A DNA stretch of 64,000 nucleotides from Erythrobacter tepidarius (GTDB taxonomy: Bacteria; Pseudomonadota; Alphaproteobacteria; Sphingomonadales; Sphingomonadaceae): positions 1-64,000 of the forward strand of contig NZ_MUYJ01000014.1 of the NCBI RefSeq assembly GCF_002155695.1. Reading direction: 5' to 3'. Positions within the stretch are counted from its first letter, which is position 1. Every line of letters starts with the position of its first letter. The translations under genes were made by a program, and so were the position numbers. Shown here one piece after another: positions 46,714 to 57,080 of this stretch. The notes under the pieces are model-generated. The model did no database searches and was not told the DNA's origin. It saw nothing but the letters and a program-made list of their open reading frames with translations.

Positions 46714-47053
46714 GCGACTTTCGTCGCCTCGCCTCGTCCTGTCCGTCCGGGTCGCAGTAGACGGACAAAATCCGGCAAGCCCAAGTGGTCACGAAGGGTT
46801 TGGGGTGCACGTCAACAAACGTCCCCAACAAATCCGCAGCCGGGTCGGCATAACCCCGTGTGCCCTTCGGAAATCCTCGCTTTGGCCCTGCGTCTAGTGC
46901 GGAAGCCCAAATACACGCAAGCGCAAACGTCCAAACTTGTAAGGACACGACAACGCAAGGCAAATCCTTGTAACAAAAAGGTGCAATCGCTTGTGTGACA
47001 GGTCTGCGGCAGGCCCTTAAAACCTGCGCGTAACGGCGAGCAGCGGAAAGCTG
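46714..47053. other. Unassigned 340-bp gap between hsp20 and pyrG
   Basis: No coding frame has a ribosome-binding site or recognisable product. A second hairpin is visible: TTGGGG-TGC-ACGT (46800-46812) with ACGT-CCCCAA (46819-46828), a ten-pair stem with a three-base bulge. The composition is less GC-rich from about 46,905 to 46,995. A small RNA is possible but I cannot identify one. Confidence 0.4.
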
Positions 47054-48691
47054 TCAGACGAGTCGCGACTGCTCCACCGCGGCCGCGATGAAGCCCGCAA
47101 ACAGGGGATGCGGGTCGAACGGCCTCGACTTGAGCTCGGGGTGGAACTGCACGCCCACAAACCACGGGTGATCGGGCCGCTCGACAATCTCGGGCAGCAG
47201 CCCGTCGGGGCTCATCCCGGCAAAGATCAGGCCATGCTTTTCCAGCGGCTCGATATAGGCGCTGTTGACTTCGTAGCGGTGGCGATGGCGTTCCGAAATG
47301 ATTTCGGCCCCGCCATAAAGGCGCGAGGTGTGGCTGTTGGGGCTGAGCTTGGCCGGATAGGCGCCCAGCCGCATGGTGCCCCCAAGATCCCCGCCAGCCT
47401 CGCGCTGCTGCAGGCCTTCCTTGCTCATCCATTCGGTGATGATGCCCACCACCGGCGTGTTGGTCGGTCCGAACTCGGTCGAGGAGGCGTCGGCGAACCC
47501 GGCCGCACGCGCGCCTTCGATGCACGCCATCTGCATGCCCAGGCAGATGCCGAAAAACGGCACCTTGCGCTCGCGTGCGAAGCGGACGCTGGCGATCTTT
47601 CCCTCGCTGCCGCGCTCGCCGAACCCGCCGGGCACCAGAATACCGTGCATCGGTTCCAGTTGGGCGATGATCTGGCTGTCATCGTCGCCTTCGAAGATCT
47701 CGGCGTCGATCCAGCGGATGTTGACCTTGACGCGATTGGCCAGCCCGCCGTGGATAAGCGCCTCGTTGAGGCTCTTGTAGGCATCGGGCAGGCCGACATA
47801 CTTGCCCACTACCGCGATCGTGACTTCGCCTTCGGGATTGAAATAGCGGTCGGTGACGTCGCGCCAGGCCGACAGATCGGGTTCGGGCGCGTCGGTTATG
47901 CCGAAAGCCCGCAGCACCTCGGCATCGAGGCCCTCGGCGTGATATTGCAGCGGCACCGAATAGATCGATGGCGCATCGAGTGCGGGGATCACCGCTTCCT
48001 TGCGCACGTTGCAGAAGTTGGCGATCTTCTGGCGCTCGCTTTCAGGTATCGGATGCTCGGCGCGGCACAGCAGCAGATCGGGCTTGATCCCGAGGCTGGC
48101 AAGCTCGCGCACCGAATGCTGGGTCGGCTTGGTCTTCAGCTCGCCCGCGGCCTTGATGTAGGGCACCAGCGTGACGTGAACGCTGATCGTCTGGAGCGGA
48201 CCGAGCTCGTTCCTGAGCTGGCGGATCGCTTCCATGAAGGGGAGCGATTCGATGTCGCCCACCGTCCCGCCAATCTCGCACAGGATGAAGTCGTGATCGT
48301 CTTGGTCTGCGAGCGCGAAGGCCTTGATCGCGTCGGTCACGTGCGGGATCACCTGCACCGTGGCCCCGAGGTAGTCGCCGCGGCGCTCCTTGGCGATAAT
48401 GTCGCGATAGACGCGGCCCGAGGTGATGTTGTCGCTCTGGCGCGCCGAAACGCCGGTGAAACGCTCGTAGTGACCAAGGTCGAGATCGGTTTCCGCGCCG
48501 TCGTCGGTGACGAACACCTCGCCGTGCTGATAGGGGCTCATCGTCCCGGGATCGACGTTGAGATAGGGATCGAACTTGCGGATCCGGACCTTGTAGCCGC
48601 GCGCCTGCAGGAGCGCTGCCAGAGAGGCAGCCATGAGACCTTTGCCGAGCGAGGAGACCACGCCGCCGGTGATGAAAATGAACCGCGCCAT
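47054..48691 (-). CDS. pyrG: CTP synthase
   Basis: A 545-residue glutamine-dependent enzyme that converts UTP to CTP. The N-terminal amidoligase domain (about 1-270) has [37 protein letters not shown] and [14 protein letters not shown]. The C-terminal class I glutamine amidotransferase domain has the nucleophile in [11 protein letters not shown] and the late His/Glu in [13 protein letters not shown]. It follows secG, a common alphaproteobacterial order (tpiA-secG-pyrG). Confidence 0.97.
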   Translation of the reverse strand: MARFIFITGGVVSSLGKGLMAASLAALLQARGYKVRIRKFDPYLNVDPGTMSPYQHGEVFVTDDGAETDLDLGHYERFTGVSARQSDNITSGRVYRDIIAKERRGDYLGATVQVIPHVTDAIKAFALADQDDHDFILCEIGGTVGDIESLPFMEAIRQLRNELGPLQTISVHVTLVPYIKAAGELKTKPTQHSVRELASLGIKPDLLLCRAEHPIPESERQKIANFCNVRKEAVIPALDAPSIYSVPLQYHAEGLDAEVLRAFGITDAPEPDLSAWRDVTDRYFNPEGEVTIAVVGKYVGLPDAYKSLNEALIHGGLANRVKVNIRWIDAEIFEGDDDSQIIAQLEPMHGILVPGGFGERGSEGKIASVRFARERKVPFFGICLGMQMACIEGARAAGFADASSTEFGPTNTPVVGIITEWMSKEGLQQREAGGDLGGTMRLGAYPAKLSPNSHTSRLYGGAEIISERHRHRYEVNSAYIEPLEKHGLIFAGMSPDGLLPEIVERPDHPWFVGVQFHPELKSRPFDPHPLFAGFIAAAVEQSRLV

Positions 48692-48819
48692 GGGAGTCGG
48701 GCCTTAAGCAACGAGAGGGATTCGGGGCAAGCGAATTGCGTGGGAGCGCTGTGCGGCGTCCACAGCAATCGCGGCGAAGATTGGCAAGGCGCCCCGGCTT
48801 ACGGGGCTGCGGGCGCGGT

Positions 48820-49212
48820 TTACTGCGCGGCTGGTGCCGGGCTTGCGCCCGTTGCCGGAGCGGCAGGCGCTGCCGGGTCCGAAGCCGGGGCAACCGGCTG
48901 TTCGGCCAGCGGATCAGGCGCAGGTGCCGCTGCCGGCGCGCTGTTGGCACGTTCCAGCGTCGAACTGACCGTGCCGACCCGGCTCTCGCGCACGGCAAGC
49001 GCGGCGAGCACGATCGACAGGCTGACAAAAGCGATCGCCAGCCACTTGGTCGCGCGGGAGAGGAAATCGGCCGCGCCGCGCACGCCGAACGCGCCCGAGG
49101 GGCTGCCGCCGATCCCCAACCCGCCGCCTTCCGAGCGCTGCATCAGCACCAAGCCAACCAGCGCGGCGGCCACGATGGCCTGAATCACGGTGAGGAAGAT
49201 GAACAGCGACAT
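48820..49212 (-). CDS. secG: Preprotein translocase subunit SecG
   Basis: A 130-residue inner-membrane subunit with two transmembrane helices (about 2-22 and 55-75) and the family hinge LMQRSEGGGLGIGG. The C-terminal tail is long, Pro/Ala-rich and cytoplasmic or periplasmic by topology. ATG at 49212 (MSLFIFLTVIQ) is the family start; 12 residues further upstream in frame are not conserved. It assists SecYE in protein export. Confidence 0.94.
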   Translation of the reverse strand: MSLFIFLTVIQAIVAAALVGLVLMQRSEGGGLGIGGSPSGAFGVRGAADFLSRATKWLAIAFVSLSIVLAALAVRESRVGTVSSTLERANSAPAAAPAPDPLAEQPVAPASDPAAPAAPATGASPAPAAQ

Positions 49213-49322
49213 GAACGAATCTCTTGTAAGGGACGCAAAGTGCATCCGGCTTGCCTATCGGGGCGCCATGTAGGCGTGCGCGGCGAAATCGGCAAGGGAG
49301 AGCGCTAGGCTCTCCAGCCCGC

Positions 49323-50096
49323 TCAGTGGTCGGACGGCTCGCCCGCGGCGAGCGCGATGCCCATGAAGCTGTCCGCTGTCAGGCTCGCGCCGCCGACCAG
49401 CGCCCCGCCGACCTCGGGCACGGCGAAGATCTCCGCAGCGTTCTCAGGCTTGACCGAACCGCCATAAAGAATGCGCACTTCGCGGCCCTGCTCTTCGCCG
49501 TAAAGGTCGATCAGCAGCTTGCGGATCGCGGCATGCATCTCGGCGATGTCGGCGGTGGTGGCGACATTGCCGGTGCCGATTGCCCAGATCGGTTCATAGG
49601 CAATGGTGATCCGCTCGGCCACATCGGCCGGTGTATCGGCCGGATCCGGGAGCGAGGCCTTGAGCTGCTTCTTCACGAATGCGACGGCCTTGCCCGATTC
49701 GCGGGTCTGGGCAGTTTCGCCGCAGCACATGATGATCCTGAGGCCCGCTGCCAGCGCGGCCCGCGCCTTGGAACGCACGAGCGCATCGCTCTCGCCATGG
49801 CCCTGACGCCTTTCGGAATGGCCGAGGATCACGAACTTCGCTCCCGCATCAGCGATCATCGCGGCCGAGATGTCCCCGGTGTAGGCGCCGCCATCGGCCT
49901 GGTGGCAATCCTGTGCCCCCACCGAGATCTGTTCGGCCTCGCGATGGATCGGGTGGATCAGCGTGAACGGCGGCGCGAGGGCCACTTCGACCTTCATGTG
50001 GCGCTGGGCTGCGCGATCGATCGCGCGCGCTTCGGACAGCATCGCGCGGGTGCCGTGCATTTTCCAGTTTCCGACGATGTAGGGTCGGCGTGTCAT
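49323..50096 (-). CDS. tpiA: Triose-phosphate isomerase
   Basis: A 257-residue TIM barrel. Signatures are VGNWKMHG (catalytic Lys), ILGHSERR (catalytic His), YEPIWAIGTG (catalytic Glu) and ILYGGSVKPENA. It interconverts DHAP and G3P in glycolysis/gluconeogenesis. AGGA lies close upstream of the ATG at 50096. First gene of the tpiA-secG-pyrG run. Confidence 0.97.
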   Translation of the reverse strand: MTRRPYIVGNWKMHGTRAMLSEARAIDRAAQRHMKVEVALAPPFTLIHPIHREAEQISVGAQDCHQADGGAYTGDISAAMIADAGAKFVILGHSERRQGHGESDALVRSKARAALAAGLRIIMCCGETAQTRESGKAVAFVKKQLKASLPDPADTPADVAERITIAYEPIWAIGTGNVATTADIAEMHAAIRKLLIDLYGEEQGREVRILYGGSVKPENAAEIFAVPEVGGALVGGASLTADSFMGIALAAGEPSDH

Positions 50097-50343
50097 TTTG
50101 TCCTGCACCTTGATGAACCGAGAGGTTTAGTTCGCCGAAGCGGCGATTCTGCGATCGCTCTATCGCTCCGGGGCGGCGTCCGCTAGCCGAGTAAGGCCAT
50201 GTAGTCAAAACCGCCAGTGACCTGTTGCCGCACGGTCGCAGGGCCTATAAAGCGCACCCCGCATCGCCTGTGGCGGGCGATGCGACGGGGCCATGCGACG
50301 GACCCTGTTTCTTGCCTGTTTCGCGCTCGGGGTCACGACCACA

Positions 50344-52281
50344 ATGCTCACCTTCTTCCGCCGTTTCTTCCAGTCGAAAATCGGCCTGCCGATCTTCCTC
50401 GGCTTTCTGGTGCTGATGGCGCTGGCCTTTGCGGCGGCCGATATCAGCGGGACGACGAGCTTTGGCGGCGTGTCCGGCGGTGATCGGGTGGCGGTGGTCG
50501 GTGGCGAGCCGATTGCCAGCACCGAGTTGGTGGCCGCAGCCAACACCGCGCTGGAACAGGTGCGTCAGCAGCAGCCGACCCTGACCATGCCCGAATTCAT
50601 CGCCGCGGGTGCGCTTGAGGAGGTGATGCGTCAGTTGATCGACCGCCATGCCATCGGCCGTTATGCCCAAAAGTATGGGCTGAGGGCCGGCGACAATCTC
50701 GTCAACAGCGAGATTCTGCAGATCCCGGCGTTCAAGTCGCTGAGCGGCCAGTTCGACGAACAGACCTATCTCGCCGCCCTGCGCGCACGGGGCCTGACCG
50801 ACGCGACGTTCCGCCGCGACCTCGTCAACGGCCTGCTCGAAGACCAGCTGCTGCGCCCGGCGCTCGCCGCGCCGCAGATGCCCGAAAAGATGGCGCGCCA
50901 GTATGCCGCCCTGGTGCTCGAGCGCCGCAAGGGCGAGATCGTGCTGATCCCCAGCACCGCCTTCGCGCCTGCCTCCGGTCCGAGCGAGACCCAGCTGGCC
51001 GAATGGTATGCCAAGAACCGCAACCTGTTTATTCGGCCCGAACGCCGCACGCTGCGCTTTGCGGTGTTGGGCGAAGACACGCTCAAGGTCGAGGCAGTGC
51101 CGACCGAAGCGGAAATCGCCGCGCGCTACAAGCGCGATGCAGCCAAGTATCAAGCGAGCGAACGGCGCGCAGTTACCGCCTTCGTGGTGCCCACGCAGGA
51201 CGCCGCCCGCGCGCTGGCCGCGCGGATCAGGGCCGGAACCCCGCTCGAAACCGCCGCGCGCGAGGCGGGCTTTTCCGCCTCCCCTTCTCCGCTGCGCGAC
51301 CGCGAAGCGCTCGCCAACGCCACCAGCTTCGCCTTTGCCGAAAACGCCTTCAAGGCCGCGCAGGGCGGCGTTATCGAGCCGGCCCAGGGCACGCTCGGCT
51401 GGTATGTCGCGCGGCTCGACAAGATCGAGCGCATTCCCGCGCGCAGCCTTGCCGAGGTGCGCGGCACCATCGCCGAAGCCCTTGCGCGCGAGAAGCGCAA
51501 TGCCGCGATCGCCGACCTGGTGGCCGAGATCGAAGGCGAGATCGACGGCGGCACCGCGCTGGCCGAAGTCGCCAAGGCCTATGGCCTGAAGGTCGAGACC
51601 ACCCCGGCCCTGCTTGCCGATGGCAGGGCCTTCGGGCGTCCCGGCGTGCAGATCGTCCCGCAATTGGCGCCGGTGTTGGCCACCGCCTTCCAGATGGAGG
51701 AAAGCGAACCGCAGCTGGCTGAAGTGGTGCCAGGCAAGCAGTTCGTTGTCTTCGAGGTCGCCCGTGTCGACGAGGCATCGGCTCCGCCACTCGCCGAGGT
51801 AAAGGAGCAGGCGGTCGCCGGGTGGAAGCGTGCGCAGGGCGCGATCCTCGCCCGCGCTGCCGCCGACCGGATCGCGGCCAAGGCCCGCGGCGGCGCCGAT
51901 CTGTCCGCCGCGCTCGCAGCGGAGGGCAAGTCCGGCTTCGAGCGCGAGGCGATCGACCTCGAACGCCGCGCCATGCTGGCCCGGCGCGGCCGCGACATCC
52001 CGCCGCCGCTGGTGCTGATGTTCAGCATGGCCGAAGGCACGGTGAAAGTGCTTGAAGGGCCGCGCAACATCGGCTGGTATGTCGTCAGCCTCGAGGACAT
52101 CAGCACCCAGCCGGTCGAGAGCGAGCCGGGCCTGCTCGAACTGACCCGCAGGCAGCTCGCCCCGACCCTGACCGAGGAATATCGTCGTCAGGCGGCCGCA
52201 GCGATGCGCAAGGAGCTGGGCACCACCCGCGACGCGGAAGCCATCGCCGCGGTGCGCAAGCGGCTCGCGGGCGAGCAGTGA
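50344..52281 (+). CDS. PpiD-like periplasmic peptidyl-prolyl isomerase/chaperone
   Basis: A 645-residue inner-membrane-anchored foldase. There is one N-terminal transmembrane helix (about 14-33, GLPIFLGFLVLMALAFAAA), then a SurA-N-type chaperone domain (about 45-230), a parvulin-like domain (about 240-390) and a further helical C-terminal part. It assists folding of exported outer-membrane proteins. I start it at 50344 (MLTFFRRFFQ), the typical cytoplasmic leader; the frame extends to 50293 without support. It leads into trpE with a 19-base gap. Confidence 0.88.
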   Translation: MLTFFRRFFQSKIGLPIFLGFLVLMALAFAAADISGTTSFGGVSGGDRVAVVGGEPIASTELVAAANTALEQVRQQQPTLTMPEFIAAGALEEVMRQLIDRHAIGRYAQKYGLRAGDNLVNSEILQIPAFKSLSGQFDEQTYLAALRARGLTDATFRRDLVNGLLEDQLLRPALAAPQMPEKMARQYAALVLERRKGEIVLIPSTAFAPASGPSETQLAEWYAKNRNLFIRPERRTLRFAVLGEDTLKVEAVPTEAEIAARYKRDAAKYQASERRAVTAFVVPTQDAARALAARIRAGTPLETAAREAGFSASPSPLRDREALANATSFAFAENAFKAAQGGVIEPAQGTLGWYVARLDKIERIPARSLAEVRGTIAEALAREKRNAAIADLVAEIEGEIDGGTALAEVAKAYGLKVETTPALLADGRAFGRPGVQIVPQLAPVLATAFQMEESEPQLAEVVPGKQFVVFEVARVDEASAPPLAEVKEQAVAGWKRAQGAILARAAADRIAAKARGGADLSAALAAEGKSGFEREAIDLERRAMLARRGRDIPPPLVLMFSMAEGTVKVLEGPRNIGWYVVSLEDISTQPVESEPGLLELTRRQLAPTLTEEYRRQAAAAMRKELGTTRDAEAIAAVRKRLAGEQ

Positions 52282-52300
52282 GCGCAGGCGAACCCGCTTC

Positions 52301-53839
52301 GTGAGCAGCCGTCCCGACAGCCCTTCTGCCGATCTGCCAGAAAACGCCGCCATGGCCGCGGCCGCGCTGGCGGATGGCCGGCCTGCGCTGGTGTGGCGCC
52401 GGATCATCGCCGACAGCGACACGCCGGTGGGCGCGGCGCGGCGGCTGATGACGCCCGGACGCGGCGACTTCCTGCTCGAAAGCGTCGAAGGCGGCGAGGT
52501 GCGCGGGCGCTACAGCCTGCTCGGACTCGACCCGGATCTGGTTTTCCGCGCCAGCGGCAATTCCGCTGCGATCAACCGCGACTGGCGGCTGGATCGCGAG
52601 GCCTTCGTCCCCTGCGCAGGTGATGCCCTGGCCGAACTGCGCGCGCTTGTCGCGGCCTGCCGGATCGATCCCCTGCCCCAAGGCCTGCCTCCGGCGCTCG
52701 CCTGCCTCGTCGGCTACCTCGGCTATGAGACCATCGGTCTGGTCGAGCGTCTGCCGCGCGCGCCCGAGAGCGCGCTGGCCCTGCCCGACATGCTGTTCGT
52801 GCGGCCCACCGTCATCCTCGTGTTCGACGGGCTGAGCAACGCGCTCTATGCGGTTGCGCCAATCTGGCAGGCCGACGATCCCGTGGCGGCGGTGGCCCAA
52901 GCGGGCGAGCGGATCGATGCCGTGCTGAGCCAGCTGGGCGAGCCGATCCCGCGCGAGAGGCACACCAGCCCGCCCGCTGCCTTGCCCGAACTAACCCCGG
53001 TCATCGCGCCCGATGATTACAAGAGGATGGTGCGCAAGGCCAAGGACTACATCCTTGCCGGCGACATCTTCCAGGTGGTGCTCGCCCAGCGTTTTACCTG
53101 CCCCCTCCCACTGCCACCGCTCGCGCTCTACCGGGCGCTCAGGCGGGTGAATCCCTCGCCTTTCCTCTATTTCCTCGATCTGCCGGGCTTTGCGCTGGTC
53201 GGCTCCAGCCCGGAAATTCTGGTGCGGGTGCGAGCGGGCGAAGTCACCATCCGCCCGATTGCTGGCACGCGGCCGCGCGGCAAGACGCGCGAGGAAGACG
53301 AGGCCAACGAAGCCAGCCTGCTCGCTGACCCCAAGGAGCGCGCCGAGCATCTCATGCTGCTCGATCTGGGGCGCAACGATGTCGGCCGTGTCGCGGCAGC
53401 AGGCACGGTGGAAGTCACCGACAGCTTCACGATCGAGCGCTACAGCCATGTGATGCACATCGTCAGCAATGTCATCGGGCAGCTCGATCCCGGCAAGGAT
53501 GCGCTCGACGCGTTGTTTGCCGGCTTTCCGGCGGGCACGGTGTCGGGTGCGCCTAAGATCAGGGCGTGCGAGATCATTGCGGAACTGGAGCCCGAAACGC
53601 GCGGTGCCTATGCCGGGGGCGTGGGCTATTTCGCCCCCGACGGTAGCCTCGACAGTTGCATCGTGCTGCGCACCGCAGTGGTGAAGGACGGCGTGATGCA
53701 CGTGCAGGCAGGCGCGGGGATCGTCGCGGATTCCGACCCGGACTACGAACTCGCCGAATGTCGTGCCAAGGCGGGTGCGTTGATCTCCGCCGCGCGCGAG
53801 GCGGTGCGGGTGGCGGGCGAGCCGGGATATGGCCAATGA
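52301..53839 (+). CDS. trpE: Anthranilate synthase component I
   Basis: A 512-residue chorismate-utilising enzyme that makes anthranilate with glutamine-derived ammonia from TrpG. Motifs: LLESVEGGEVRGRYSLLG (tryptophan feedback site, with the LLES serine), SSPEILVRV, PIAGTRPRGKT and the GGVGYFAPDGSLDSCI region with catalytic elements. The start is GTG at 52301. Its stop overlaps the following lipoprotein gene (ATGA). The LLES motif suggests normal feedback inhibition by tryptophan. I see no leader peptide or attenuator upstream. Confidence 0.96.
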   Translation: MSSRPDSPSADLPENAAMAAAALADGRPALVWRRIIADSDTPVGAARRLMTPGRGDFLLESVEGGEVRGRYSLLGLDPDLVFRASGNSAAINRDWRLDREAFVPCAGDALAELRALVAACRIDPLPQGLPPALACLVGYLGYETIGLVERLPRAPESALALPDMLFVRPTVILVFDGLSNALYAVAPIWQADDPVAAVAQAGERIDAVLSQLGEPIPRERHTSPPAALPELTPVIAPDDYKRMVRKAKDYILAGDIFQVVLAQRFTCPLPLPPLALYRALRRVNPSPFLYFLDLPGFALVGSSPEILVRVRAGEVTIRPIAGTRPRGKTREEDEANEASLLADPKERAEHLMLLDLGRNDVGRVAAAGTVEVTDSFTIERYSHVMHIVSNVIGQLDPGKDALDALFAGFPAGTVSGAPKIRACEIIAELEPETRGAYAGGVGYFAPDGSLDSCIVLRTAVVKDGVMHVQAGAGIVADSDPDYELAECRAKAGALISAAREAVRVAGEPGYGQ

Positions 53840-54672
53840 TCCGCTGCGCAGCTCTCCTGTGCGCCGCACTGCTGGCATTGGCCGCCTGTTCCGAGCAGCC
53901 CGCTGGCCAGCCGCTGGTGCGCGCACGGCTTGACGGTTCAGAGCCTGAAACCAAGCCGACCCCCACACCAACCCCGAGCATCGCCGCCGACAGCGCCTGC
54001 CGCAAGGTCACCTTCGAGCAGGTGCCCCTTACCCACTGCATCGCCGATCCTGCGAGGCACCGCATCGCTACGGCCAACCTCGGCGCGGACAGGCAGCCCT
54101 TCGCCTCGCTCTCCGCCTACGCCGTGAGTGTCGATCCGGCGAGGGTGGCCTTTGCCATGAACGCCGGGATGTATGGCGATGATCTCCGGCCAATCGGCTA
54201 TTACGTCGAGAACGGCGAGCGGTTGAAGGAGCTGAATCGCGGCGCCGGCGAGGGCAATTTCTACATGAAGCCCAACGGCGTGTTCTTTGGCACCGGGGGC
54301 AATTGGCGCGTGCTGGGGAGCAACACCTTCTTCCAGACCGTGGGCGAGCGGCCCGATTTCGGCACGCAATCCGGCCCGATGCTGGTGGTGGACGGCAAGC
54401 TCCACCCCGAGTTTCAGGACAATGGTCCTTCCAGGGCGATCCGCAATGGTGTGGGCGTGAGCGCGGACGGACGCGCGCATTTCGTGATTTCCGATGCGCC
54501 GATCAGCTTCGGCCAGCTGGCGCGCTATTTCCGCGACGTGGTGAAAGTGCGCAATGCGCTCTATCTCGACGGGCAGGTGTCCTCGCTATGGGATCCCGCC
54601 AGCAAGCGCCTCGACAAGGGCCGCGTCGGCCCGATTATCGTGGTGACGAAACGCGAAGGAGCAGACGGGTGA
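53836..54672 (+). CDS. Lipoprotein with phosphodiester-glycosidase (NAGPA-like) domain, inside the trp operon
   Basis: A 278-residue lipoprotein: signal peptide with lipobox LAAC (Cys at residue 18), a Thr/Pro linker (about 38-50), then a NAGPA-type domain. Family features are FAMNAGMYGDD, GNFYMKPNGVF, TQSGPMLVVDG, RNGVGVSADG and LYLDGQVSSLW. Relatives remove sugar-phosphate caps or act on phosphodiester glycosides in the envelope. It is stitched between trpE and trpG by 4-base overlaps on both sides (ATGA, GTGA), so it is co-translated with tryptophan enzymes although no link to tryptophan is known. Confidence 0.85.
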   Translation: MIRCAALLCAALLALAACSEQPAGQPLVRARLDGSEPETKPTPTPTPSIAADSACRKVTFEQVPLTHCIADPARHRIATANLGADRQPFASLSAYAVSVDPARVAFAMNAGMYGDDLRPIGYYVENGERLKELNRGAGEGNFYMKPNGVFFGTGGNWRVLGSNTFFQTVGERPDFGTQSGPMLVVDGKLHPEFQDNGPSRAIRNGVGVSADGRAHFVISDAPISFGQLARYFRDVVKVRNALYLDGQVSSLWDPASKRLDKGRVGPIIVVTKREGADG

Positions 54673-55280
54673 TCCTCGTCATCGACAATTACGACAGCTT
54701 CACCTTCAACCTCGTCCATTACCTGATGGAGCTGGGAGCCGAGGTGCGGGTCGAGCGCAACGACGCGTTGACCGCCGCGGAAGCGCTGCGGACCAATGCG
54801 GCCGGGTTCCTGATCTCGCCCGGCCCCTGCACGCCCAACGAGGCGGGAATCAGCCTCGATCTGGTCGCCGCCTGCGCCGATGCGCAGCGGCCGCTGATGG
54901 GCGTGTGCCTTGGCCATCAGGCGATCGGGCAGCATTTCGGCGGGACGGTGCAACGCGGCGGCCTGATGCACGGCAAGACCTCGCCCGTCACCCACGACGG
55001 CACGGGCGTGTTCGCCGGCCTGCCCTCGCCTTTCGTCGCCACCCGCTATCACAGCCTCGAGGTGGTGGATTTGCCTGCCGAGCTGATCGCCAATGCCCAT
55101 GCCGAAACGCCGGGGGCCGATCACCCCAGCGTCATGGGCTTGCGCCATGCCAGCCTCCCGATCCACTCCGTGCAGTTCCACCCCGAAAGCATCGCCACCG
55201 AGCATGGCCATGCGCTGCTCGCCAATTTCGTGCGCCTGTGCGGCCTCGATCCGGTGCTGCCCGAAAGGCTGCGCGCATGA
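54669..55280 (+). CDS. trpG: Anthranilate synthase component II (glutamine amidotransferase)
   Basis: A 203-residue class I glutamine amidotransferase. The N-terminus is ILVIDNYDSFTFNLVHYL, the nucleophile is in GVCLGHQAIGQ, the HGKTSPV patch follows, and the His-Glu pair is in QFHPESIATEHG. It supplies ammonia to TrpE and may also serve PabB. It starts with GTG inside the preceding stop codon (GTGA) and overlaps trpD by ATGA. Confidence 0.96.
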   Translation: MILVIDNYDSFTFNLVHYLMELGAEVRVERNDALTAAEALRTNAAGFLISPGPCTPNEAGISLDLVAACADAQRPLMGVCLGHQAIGQHFGGTVQRGGLMHGKTSPVTHDGTGVFAGLPSPFVATRYHSLEVVDLPAELIANAHAETPGADHPSVMGLRHASLPIHSVQFHPESIATEHGHALLANFVRLCGLDPVLPERLRA

Positions 55281-56269
55281 GCCTGCTGCCCGACGTTTCC
55301 ACGCCCCTGTCCGAAGCCGAGGCCGAAGCCGCCTTCGGCGTGCTGCTCGACGGCGCGCCGTCCGAGCAGGAGATTGCCCAATTCCTCCTTGCCCTCTCCG
55401 CACGCGGCGAGACCGCGGCGGAAATCGCCGGCGCGGCGCGGGCGCTCAGGGCGCGGCTGATCCCGATCGAAGCGCCCGACGATGCGATCGACGTGTGCGG
55501 CACCGGAGGCGACGGGCACCACACATTGAACGTCTCGACCGCCGTGAGCCTCGTGGTCGCGGCCTGCGGGGTGCCGGTGGCCAAGCACGGCAACCGTGCG
55601 GCCAGCTCCAAAGCGGGCGCGGCCGACACGCTCGAAGCCCTCGGCCTCGACATGGACGCGGCCGGGCGTACGGCGGAAAAGACGCTTGCCGAAATCGGCA
55701 TCTGTTTCCTGTTCGCGAGGAACCACCACCCCGCGATGGCGCGTATCCAGCCCATAAGGGTGCGGATCGGCCAGCGTACGATCTTCAATCTGATGGGCCC
55801 CCTATCCAACCCCGCGAAGGTCAAAAGCCAGTTGATCGGCATCGCCCGCCCGGCTTACGTGCCGATCTATGCCGACGCGCTGGCACGGCTCGGCACCGGA
55901 AAATCGCTGATCGTCTCCGGCGATGAGGGGCTCGACGAATTGAGCCTCGCAGGCGGCAATGAGATCGCGGTCGTGACCGGAAATGCCTTCCGGATGGAGC
56001 GCGTCGATGCCTCCGCGGCCGGCCTGCCCCATGCCCCGATCGAGGCAATTCGCGGCGATGATGCAAGGCACAATGCGGCAGCCCTCAAGGCGCTGCTGAT
56101 GGGCGCCCCCGGACCCTATCGCGACGCCGTGCTGTTCAATGCCGCCGGCGCGCTGCTGGTCGCGGGGCGCGGCAGCGACTGGCCCGAGCGCGCCGCCATG
56201 GCCGCCGAGGCGATCGATTCGGGCGCGGCGCTGGCGCTGCTCGAGAGGTGGATCGCGCTGGCGCGATGA
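55277..56269 (+). CDS. trpD: Anthranilate phosphoribosyltransferase
   Basis: A 330-residue enzyme that joins anthranilate to PRPP. The PRPP/phosphate loop is [17 protein letters not shown], with [15 protein letters not shown] and MGPLSNPA further on. Start at 55277 overlaps trpG; the longer frame upstream is a shadow of trpG. A small gap of 16 bases separates it from trpC. Confidence 0.96.
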   Translation: MSLLPDVSTPLSEAEAEAAFGVLLDGAPSEQEIAQFLLALSARGETAAEIAGAARALRARLIPIEAPDDAIDVCGTGGDGHHTLNVSTAVSLVVAACGVPVAKHGNRAASSKAGAADTLEALGLDMDAAGRTAEKTLAEIGICFLFARNHHPAMARIQPIRVRIGQRTIFNLMGPLSNPAKVKSQLIGIARPAYVPIYADALARLGTGKSLIVSGDEGLDELSLAGGNEIAVVTGNAFRMERVDASAAGLPHAPIEAIRGDDARHNAAALKALLMGAPGPYRDAVLFNAAGALLVAGRGSDWPERAAMAAEAIDSGAALALLERWIALAR

Positions 56270-56285
56270 ACGCAAAGTGAAAGAC

Positions 56286-57080
56286 ATGAACAGGCTCGAT
56301 GAAATCTGCACGGCCAAGCGTGCCATTGTCGCCGCCCGCAAGCGCGCGATCAGCAATGCCCAACTAGCCGAAGCCGCACGCATCCAGACGGCCCCGCGCG
56401 GCTTCGAGGCCGCCCTGCGCGCGCGCGCTGCCACCGGTTACGCGCTGATCGCCGAGATAAAGAAGGCCAGCCCATCCAAGGGCCTGATCCGCGCCGACTT
56501 TCGCCCTGCCGAACACGCCGCCGCCTACGAGGCAGGCGGTGCGGCCTGTCTTTCGGTCCTGACCGATGCGCCTTATTTCCAGGGGCACGAGGACTATCTG
56601 GTCGAGGCCCGTTCAGCCTGCACGCTGCCGGTGCTGCGCAAGGACTTCATGGTCGATCCGTGGCAATGCCTCGAAGCCCGCGCAATCGGGGCCGATGCGA
56701 TCCTGATCATCGTCGCCGCGCTCGAGGACGGCATGATGGTCGAGATCGAGGCCGCCGCGCAGGAACAGGGCATGGACGTACTGGTCGAGGTGCACGATGC
56801 GGTCGAGCTGGAGCGCGCCCTCCGCCTGCTCAAGTCGCGCCTGATCGGGGTCAACAACCGCGACCTCAAGACCTTCACCACAAGTCTGGCTGTCACCGAG
56901 CGCCTCGCCCCGCTGATGCCGCCGGGCACGCTGATCGTCGGCGAGAGCGGGATCAACAGCCATGCCGACTGCCAGCGCTTGGAAGCCGCTGGCGTCCGCA
57001 GCTTCCTGGTCGGGGAAAGCCTGATGCGCGCCGCGGACGTCACCGCCGCCACCCGCGCCCTGCTTCAAGGCGGGCACTGA
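56286..57080 (+). CDS. trpC: Indole-3-glycerol-phosphate synthase
   Basis: A 264-residue TIM barrel that closes the indole ring. Signatures: [51 protein letters not shown] and [10 protein letters not shown]. It is monofunctional (no TrpF domain). The trpF, trpB and trpA genes are not in this window. Last trp gene of the run; a 177-base gap follows before moaC. Confidence 0.97.
   Translation: MNRLDEICTAKRAIVAARKRAISNAQLAEAARIQTAPRGFEAALRARAATGYALIAEIKKASPSKGLIRADFRPAEHAAAYEAGGAACLSVLTDAPYFQGHEDYLVEARSACTLPVLRKDFMVDPWQCLEARAIGADAILIIVAALEDGMMVEIEAAAQEQGMDVLVEVHDAVELERALRLLKSRLIGVNNRDLKTFTTSLAVTERLAPLMPPGTLIVGESGINSHADCQRLEAAGVRSFLVGESLMRAADVTAATRALLQGGH

Noticed and set aside
46714..47053. tmRNA or other housekeeping RNA in the hsp20-pyrG gap
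   Set aside because: No T-loop/acceptor arm and no credible tag-peptide frame ending in Ala-Ala were found on either strand.
52282..52300. trp attenuator or leader peptide before trpE
   Set aside because: Only 19 bases separate the PpiD-like gene from trpE, with no room for an attenuator.
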